9,662 nucleotides of DNA from Candidatus Moraniibacteriota bacterium (GTDB lineage Bacteria; Patescibacteriota; Minisyncoccia; Moranbacterales; GCA-2747515). The stretch covers positions 1 to 9,662 of the forward strand of contig JAOZNB010000046.1 in the NCBI GenBank assembly GCA_029933995.1, read 5' to 3'. Positions 6,808-9,662 of this stretch are shown one piece after another. A program made the translations under genes and the position numbers. Each line of letters opens with the position of its first letter. Position 1 is the stretch's first letter. The notes beneath the pieces were generated by a model, which saw only the letters and a program-made list of their open reading frames with translations, was not told the origin of the DNA and made no database searches.

Positions 6808-6849
6808 ACTTCATTAATTATAATTATGATTAATGAAGTTTTTATTTTG
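6808..6849 (+). terminator. Terminator after the DUF2325-type gene
   Basis: ACTTCATTAAT (6808-6818) pairs perfectly with ATTAATGAAGT (6829-6839), with further weak A-T pairs possible inside, then TTTTTATTTTG. It lies 15 nt after the stop. Confidence 0.82.
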
Positions 6850-6966
6850 TGTAATATAATTATTTTGTGTATCAGCGTTGACGAAGATTTAATAAAGTGT
6901 AATACTTATCTATCAAGTTATTTACCAATAAAAATATAATAAACTGTAATTATAAGGAGCATTGAT
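6843..6966 (+). promoter_or_regulatory. Leader region of the phosphoesterase gene: weak promoter, strong RBS
   Basis: AAGGAG (6954-6959) is seven bases from ATG 6967, the best Shine-Dalgarno in the window. TATAAT (6935-6940) is a fitting -10 but has no convincing -35. TTGACG (6878-6883) is a possible -35 with only a poor -10 (TAATAC at 6900). An 11-bp direct repeat, TATTTTGTGTA, occurs at 6843-6853 and 6861-6871; its meaning is unknown. Confidence 0.45.
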
Positions 6967-7722
6967 ATGAAGAAAATTGCTATCATTTCTGATATTCACG
7001 GAAATCTGGAAGCATTAGAGACTGTGTTATTTGACATTGAAAAGCAGGATGTTCAAGATGTATATTGTTTGGGTGATATCGTGGGCTATGGTCCATACCC
7101 TAAAAAGTGTTTGGACATAATTAGGAAAAAAGCAACTATTATTGTAACGGGCAATCATGAATTGGGAGTGTTGAGACATGTATCCTTTTCTGATTTTAGG
7201 TCAGTGGCACGTGCTGGGATTGAGTTTAGCAGAAGACAATTAAGTAAGTCTGATTTGATATTTTTGCAATCATTGCAAGTGGTAAAAATTGTAAAGAACC
7301 TTGATTTGACTTTGATACATGGTTCATTTACTGGCATTGGTTCTCCTAATGGACTTCAAGTTTGGGGCCGTATTCGTGATATGGAAGATGCTATGTACGA
7401 ATTAGAGCATTCTCCAACGCGACTATGTTTTGTTGGTCATATTCATGTACCATTTGTTATAGATGATTCAGGAAAATGGTACGAAGGGTTAACGGAAGAT
7501 GTGGTTCTCAAAAAGGACAAAAAATACCTTATCAATGTAGGGAGTGTGGGTCAGCCACGTGATAAAAATCCTATGGCTTGTTACGGAATTTTGTCTATAG
7601 GAGAAGGTAAGACAATTTTCAAAATACAAAGAGTGTTTTATAATATTCAAAAAACAGTTGATGCAATTTATGGAGTAGAATTACCAGAATATTTAGGTAA
7701 TCGCTTACTTAAGGGAGAATAA
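6967..7722 (+). CDS. Calcineurin-like metallophosphoesterase (YfcE/MJ0936 type)
   Basis: 251 residues, complete. Every metal-ligand motif of the family is present in order: D9-I-H11-G-N, G-D37 in CLGDIVGYGP, G-N63-H64-E, H118 in LIHGS, and G-H158-I-H160. The late GSVGQPRDKNP segment is typical of this subgroup. Members bind two divalent metals (often Mn) and hydrolyse phosphomono- or diesters in the cytoplasm. The natural substrate is not readable from sequence, and cyclic nucleotides or nucleotide derivatives are usual guesses. The start is fixed by AAGGAG at 6954. The gene stands alone, with terminators on both sides. It is intact, unlike several neighbours. Confidence 0.93.
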   Translation: MKKIAIISDIHGNLEALETVLFDIEKQDVQDVYCLGDIVGYGPYPKKCLDIIRKKATIIVTGNHELGVLRHVSFSDFRSVARAGIEFSRRQLSKSDLIFLQSLQVVKIVKNLDLTLIHGSFTGIGSPNGLQVWGRIRDMEDAMYELEHSPTRLCFVGHIHVPFVIDDSGKWYEGLTEDVVLKKDKKYLINVGSVGQPRDKNPMACYGILSIGEGKTIFKIQRVFYNIQKTVDAIYGVELPEYLGNRLLKGE

Positions 7723-7751
7723 TTAAGTTGCTAAATAATAAACAATATCAA

Positions 7752-7791
7752 GCAGAATGAAAAAATATTTTTTCATTCTGCCTTTATCTTT
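7752..7791 (+). terminator. Terminator after the phosphoesterase gene
   Basis: GCAGAATGAAAAAA (7752-7765) pairs with TTTTTTCATTCTGC (7768-7781). The stem is 14 bp if closed and slightly shorter once a loop is allowed around TA. The tail CTTTATCTTT is only moderately T-rich. Confidence 0.78.
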
Positions 7792-7859
7792 AATAGTATT
7801 GATTAATAAGCTTCAAAAACGAGTTCTTAATTTAGAACAAATGAGATAGGCTAGTAAGT

Positions 7860-7894
7860 AAGGTTTAGAAAATAATTTTTTCTAAACCTTTTTT
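7860..7894 (+). terminator. Second terminator-like hairpin upstream of the pgsA-like gene
   Basis: AAGGTTTAGAAAA (7860-7872) pairs over 13 bp with TTTTCTAAACCTT (7878-7890) around TAATT, followed by TTTT. It lies 78 nt after the previous terminator with no ORF of note between them. It may end a very short RNA, mark a lost gene, or act as back-up. Confidence 0.72.
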
Positions 7895-7944
7895 ATTGAT
7901 TTTTTCACTATATATTGCATAATTTGTCTATTGTAAAAATCAAT
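7895..7944 (+). promoter_or_regulatory. Promoter and inverted repeat upstream of the pgsA-like gene
   Basis: TTGATT (7896-7901), a 16-bp spacer and CATAAT (7918-7923) form a fair promoter with a start near 7930. The 10-bp arms ATTGATTTTT (7895-7904) and AAAAATCAAT (7935-7944) bracket the promoter exactly, which would suit a repressor site or chance in AT-rich DNA. Confidence 0.42.
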
Positions 7945-7985
7945 CAGATGAAAGAACACTAGTTCATTAAAAAAAGGGGAGGGGC

Positions 7986-8306
7986 ATGGATAGAATTGTT
8001 ACATGGCCAAATGGCATTACAATAACAAGAGGATTTATTGGTATATTAGGGATAGAATTTGCTATACAGTCACAAATTTTGAGTAGTATTTTTGATATTG
8101 ATTATCGTGCAATTGCAGTAAAATCAGTTATATTTATAATAGGTATTTCCATTTTATTTGTATTTGGCATGGCACCAGACTTCATTGATGGATGGGTTGC
8201 TAGGAGATTTAATCAAAGAACATACATTGGAGAGTTTATAGATCCGTTGATAGATAAAATTTTATTTTATTGGGCAACACTGCGTATATTTGTGGATGAC
8301 GCTTAG
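7986..8306 (+). CDS. pgsA: CDP-alcohol phosphatidyltransferase (PgsA-like), N-terminal half before an in-frame TAG
   Basis: Family members join a CDP-diacylglycerol head to an alcohol in the membrane; PgsA makes phosphatidylglycerol phosphate. The complete signature is here: D65-x2-D68-G-x2-A72-R73-x8-G82-x3-D86-x3-D90, holding all four metal-binding aspartates. Residues 4-12 (IVTWPNGIT) match the usual N-terminal start of PgsA, and residues 46-62 form a membrane segment. The purine run AGGGGAGGGG (7975-7984) lies one base before ATG 7986, closer than usual. The frame stops at TAG 8304-8306 after 106 residues, whereas relatives have about 180-200. The missing half follows in the same frame (next entry), so this is one gene cut by a single stop. 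PgsA is the best guess, but substrate cannot be told from other CDP-alcohol transferases. Confidence 0.85.
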   Translation: MDRIVTWPNGITITRGFIGILGIEFAIQSQILSSIFDIDYRAIAVKSVIFIIGISILFVFGMAPDFIDGWVARRFNQRTYIGEFIDPLIDKILFYWATLRIFVDDA

Positions 8307-8332
8307 TTACCAATACTATTTTTTTTGGTAAC
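8306..8332 (+). other. Hairpin directly after the in-frame TAG
   Basis: GTTACCAA (8306-8313) and TTGGTAAC (8325-8332) are perfect 8-bp inverted repeats with an 11-base loop that includes part of a run of eight T (8319-8326). The stem starts at the G of the amber codon. It would stall or stimulate a ribosome only if it is real in the mRNA; the length makes chance possible. Confidence 0.5.
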
Positions 8333-8546
8333 GTGCGATATTATATCAACAATATTACATTTTATAAAAACTGGTGGTGCAGTGATGTCTGGTAAAATTA
8401 AATTTGTGTCGCAATGTGTAACCTTGGGATTATTTGCATGCGGTGTAATTTTTGTTAGTAATTTATTTTTTATAATGGCAAATAGTATGCTGGTGTGTGC
8501 AAGTATTTGCGCTGTGCATTCATTGTGGTATCGTATAAAAAATTAG
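8307..8546 (+). pseudogene. C-terminal half of the PgsA-like gene, in frame after the TAG
   Basis: Without the TAG the gene would run from 7986 to 8546, giving 187 codons including the amber and the final TAG, a normal PgsA size. The half begins LPILFFLVTCDIIS, a membrane segment. It then has SGKIKFVSQCVTLG (135-148 of the joined protein), equal to the GKIKT-x2-Q segment that follows the active site in PgsA, and another two membrane stretches. Reading quality shows no further damage. Re-initiation at ATG 8385, with GGTGG eight bases before it, could give 53 residues, but these lack the catalytic motif. It may be expressed by readthrough, lost, or broken only by a sequence error. Confidence 0.72.
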
Positions 8547-8554
8547 AGAATTAT

Positions 8555-8592
8555 AAAAGAAGTGTTTTTTAAATAAAAGCACTTCTTTTTTT
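8555..8592 (+). terminator. Terminator after the pgsA-like gene
   Basis: AAAAGAAGTG (8555-8564) pairs with CACTTCTTTT (8580-8589), extended inward by TTTTT/AAAAG to 15 bp with loop TAAAT, and ends in seven T. It is placed right for the full-length gene (stop 8546), not for the early TAG. Confidence 0.85.
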
Positions 8593-8636
8593 GATGTTTT
8601 TATTATATGATTAATAAGTAATCTTTATTGAAAATT

Positions 8637-9506
8637 ATGAAAATCATTACATGGAATGTAAATGGCTTGAGAGCTGTTGAACGTAAACAATCAATTCAAG
8701 AATTAATTGAGAATCAAAAACCAGATGTTTTATTTTTACAAGAAACTAAAGGTAAAAAGGAACAATTTAGCAAATATCTTACACAAAATGAAGAATATAG
8801 ACAATTTTATCACAGTGCCGAGAAGCCAGGGTATGCTGGAACAGGAATTTGGATTCGACATAAATTATTACAAAAAACGAGGAGGCTTAATTTTAATATG
8901 CATGTTCCACATCTCAAAGATGTTTACTTAGAAAATGATGAAGTAATGCAAAATATAAAAGAAGGTGATAGTGTTGATATGAGTAATGTACCAAATATGG
9001 ATGAGGGTAGAATATCACACCTTTCTTTCATATATAAAGAAAAGATATATGATCTTGTGTCAATATATTTTCCAAATGGCGGAAAGAGTGATCAGGCATG
9101 GAAAGATAAATTAGTATTTTTTGATAAAGTTTTGGAACATATGAATGGACTCAGAAAACTTGGTCATGAGGTTATTGTAGGAGGTGATATGAATGTTGCA
9201 CATACTGAAATTGATATTGCACGTGCAAAGGAAAATGAGGGTAAAATTGGTTTTCATCCAAAAGAGCGTGCATGGATGGATAAAGTAATAAAAAATGATT
9301 GGGTGGATGTGTGGCGCGACAAAAATCCAGAAATAAAAGATGTCTATTCATGGTGGAATGTAATTACAAAGGCACGTGAGCGGAATGTGGGGTGGAGAAT
9401 TGATTATTTTTTTATGGATAAAAATTCAGCAGATAACATAAAAGAAGTAAAATATTTAAAAGAACAGAGGGGCTCTGATCATTGCCCTTTGATGATAAAA
9501 ATATAA
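8637..9506 (+). CDS. xth: Exodeoxyribonuclease III (AP endonuclease, EEP family)
   Basis: 289 residues from ATG 8637; TTG 8628 is in frame, but MKIITWNVNGLRA is the usual N-terminus. It cuts DNA at abasic sites and removes 3'-blocking groups in base excision repair. All expected residues are seen: N7, E36 in FLQETK, the PNGGKSD turn, D184 and N186 in GGDMNVAHTEID, D256 in WRIDYFF, and D281-H282 in GSDHCP. Between strand segments at about 83-125 there is a longer acidic stretch (LENDEV...IKEGDSVDMSNVPNMDEGR) than in E. coli Xth, where the same gap is short; the DEGR end is conserved. No clear Shine-Dalgarno or promoter is visible in the 45 bases after the upstream terminator. The gene is intact, and a membrane protein gene follows 16 nt later. 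Confidence 0.93.
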   Translation: MKIITWNVNGLRAVERKQSIQELIENQKPDVLFLQETKGKKEQFSKYLTQNEEYRQFYHSAEKPGYAGTGIWIRHKLLQKTRRLNFNMHVPHLKDVYLENDEVMQNIKEGDSVDMSNVPNMDEGRISHLSFIYKEKIYDLVSIYFPNGGKSDQAWKDKLVFFDKVLEHMNGLRKLGHEVIVGGDMNVAHTEIDIARAKENEGKIGFHPKERAWMDKVIKNDWVDVWRDKNPEIKDVYSWWNVITKARERNVGWRIDYFFMDKNSADNIKEVKYLKEQRGSDHCPLMIKI

Positions 9507-9522
9507 TAAGTAAATTATATAT

Positions 9523-9662
9523 ATGAAACATAAAATTATTCCATCATTACACAGCTTAGTAATAATAATAATCTGCTTTGCATTAGCAGGATCATTTATT
9601 TTTTTGAGTATGCAAAAATTAAATGAAGATGTGGAAATGATAACTGAAGCTATTGATATTGT
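9523..9662 (+). CDS. Unknown membrane protein, N-terminal part (runs off right edge)
   Basis: ATG 9523 opens a frame with no stop to the window end (46 full codons). A short positive start (MKHK) is followed by a hydrophobic segment, LVIIIICFALAGSFIFLS (about residues 12-29), and then a polar, probably helical stretch (KLNEDVEMITEAI). This reads as a signal anchor with a stalk or coiled coil outside. It starts 16 nt after the ExoIII stop with no terminator between, so it may share that transcript. The function cannot be told from the visible part. Confidence 0.6.
   Translation, partial: MKHKIIPSLHSLVIIIICFALAGSFIFLSMQKLNEDVEMITEAIDI

Noticed and set aside
7782..7859. A short gene between the two tandem terminators
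   Set aside because: All frames are broken by stops, and no start with a ribosome binding site is present.
8319..8326. A frameshift at the run of eight T in the PgsA-like gene
   Set aside because: Both halves are already in the same frame, so no shift is needed; only the TAG interrupts.

Overview
The window is AT-rich (about one third G+C by eye) and uses the standard bacterial code: genes end in TAA, TAG and TGA, and glycine is written with GGN. The gene content suggests a Patescibacteria/CPR-type bacterium. The pointers are a helicase carrying tandem zinc ribbons, a ComF-like phosphoribosyltransferase fused to winged helices, and a decayed receiver-like gene that I associate with those genomes. 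This placement is inferred from family resemblance and has not been tested. No rRNA, CRISPR array, insertion sequence or complete tRNA is visible.

Left part (1-2420): the 3' two thirds of a superfamily 2 helicase gene enters from the left edge. It carries six tandem four-cysteine zinc ribbons and a short tryptophan-rich C-terminal module, and it ends in a strong terminator. The following 300-base gap holds a locally G+C-rich structured stretch with its own terminator (possibly the 3' end of a small RNA), a degenerate 28-bp direct repeat, and a consensus promoter. That promoter places the next start codon at about +1, which implies a leaderless mRNA.

Middle (2421-4690): a winged-helix/ComF-type phosphoribosyltransferase gene faces a NUDIX hydrolase gene tail to tail, 3 bp apart. 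The NUDIX reading frame is broken by a -1 shift at a run of seven A that forms a perfect A_AAA_AAA slippery heptamer. Next comes a relic of a receiver-like gene with three in-frame stops, then a perfect 16-bp terminator stem.

Right part (4740-9662): single genes, mostly each with its own terminator. They are a two-TM membrane protein ending in a probable DUF2325 domain, a YfcE/MJ0936-type metallophosphoesterase, a CDP-alcohol phosphatidyltransferase (PgsA-like), and exodeoxyribonuclease III. The PgsA-like gene is interrupted by one in-frame TAG followed at once by a hairpin. The start of an unknown membrane protein runs off the right edge, 16 nt after the exonuclease.

The themes are nucleic-acid processing (helicase, ExoIII), nucleotide chemistry (phosphoribosyltransferase, NUDIX, phosphoesterase) and the membrane (PgsA, DUF2325 protein). 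There is little operon structure. The most notable feature is that three genes in about 4.5 kb carry reading-frame lesions. These could be sequencing error, gene decay or recoding, and the sequence alone does not decide.
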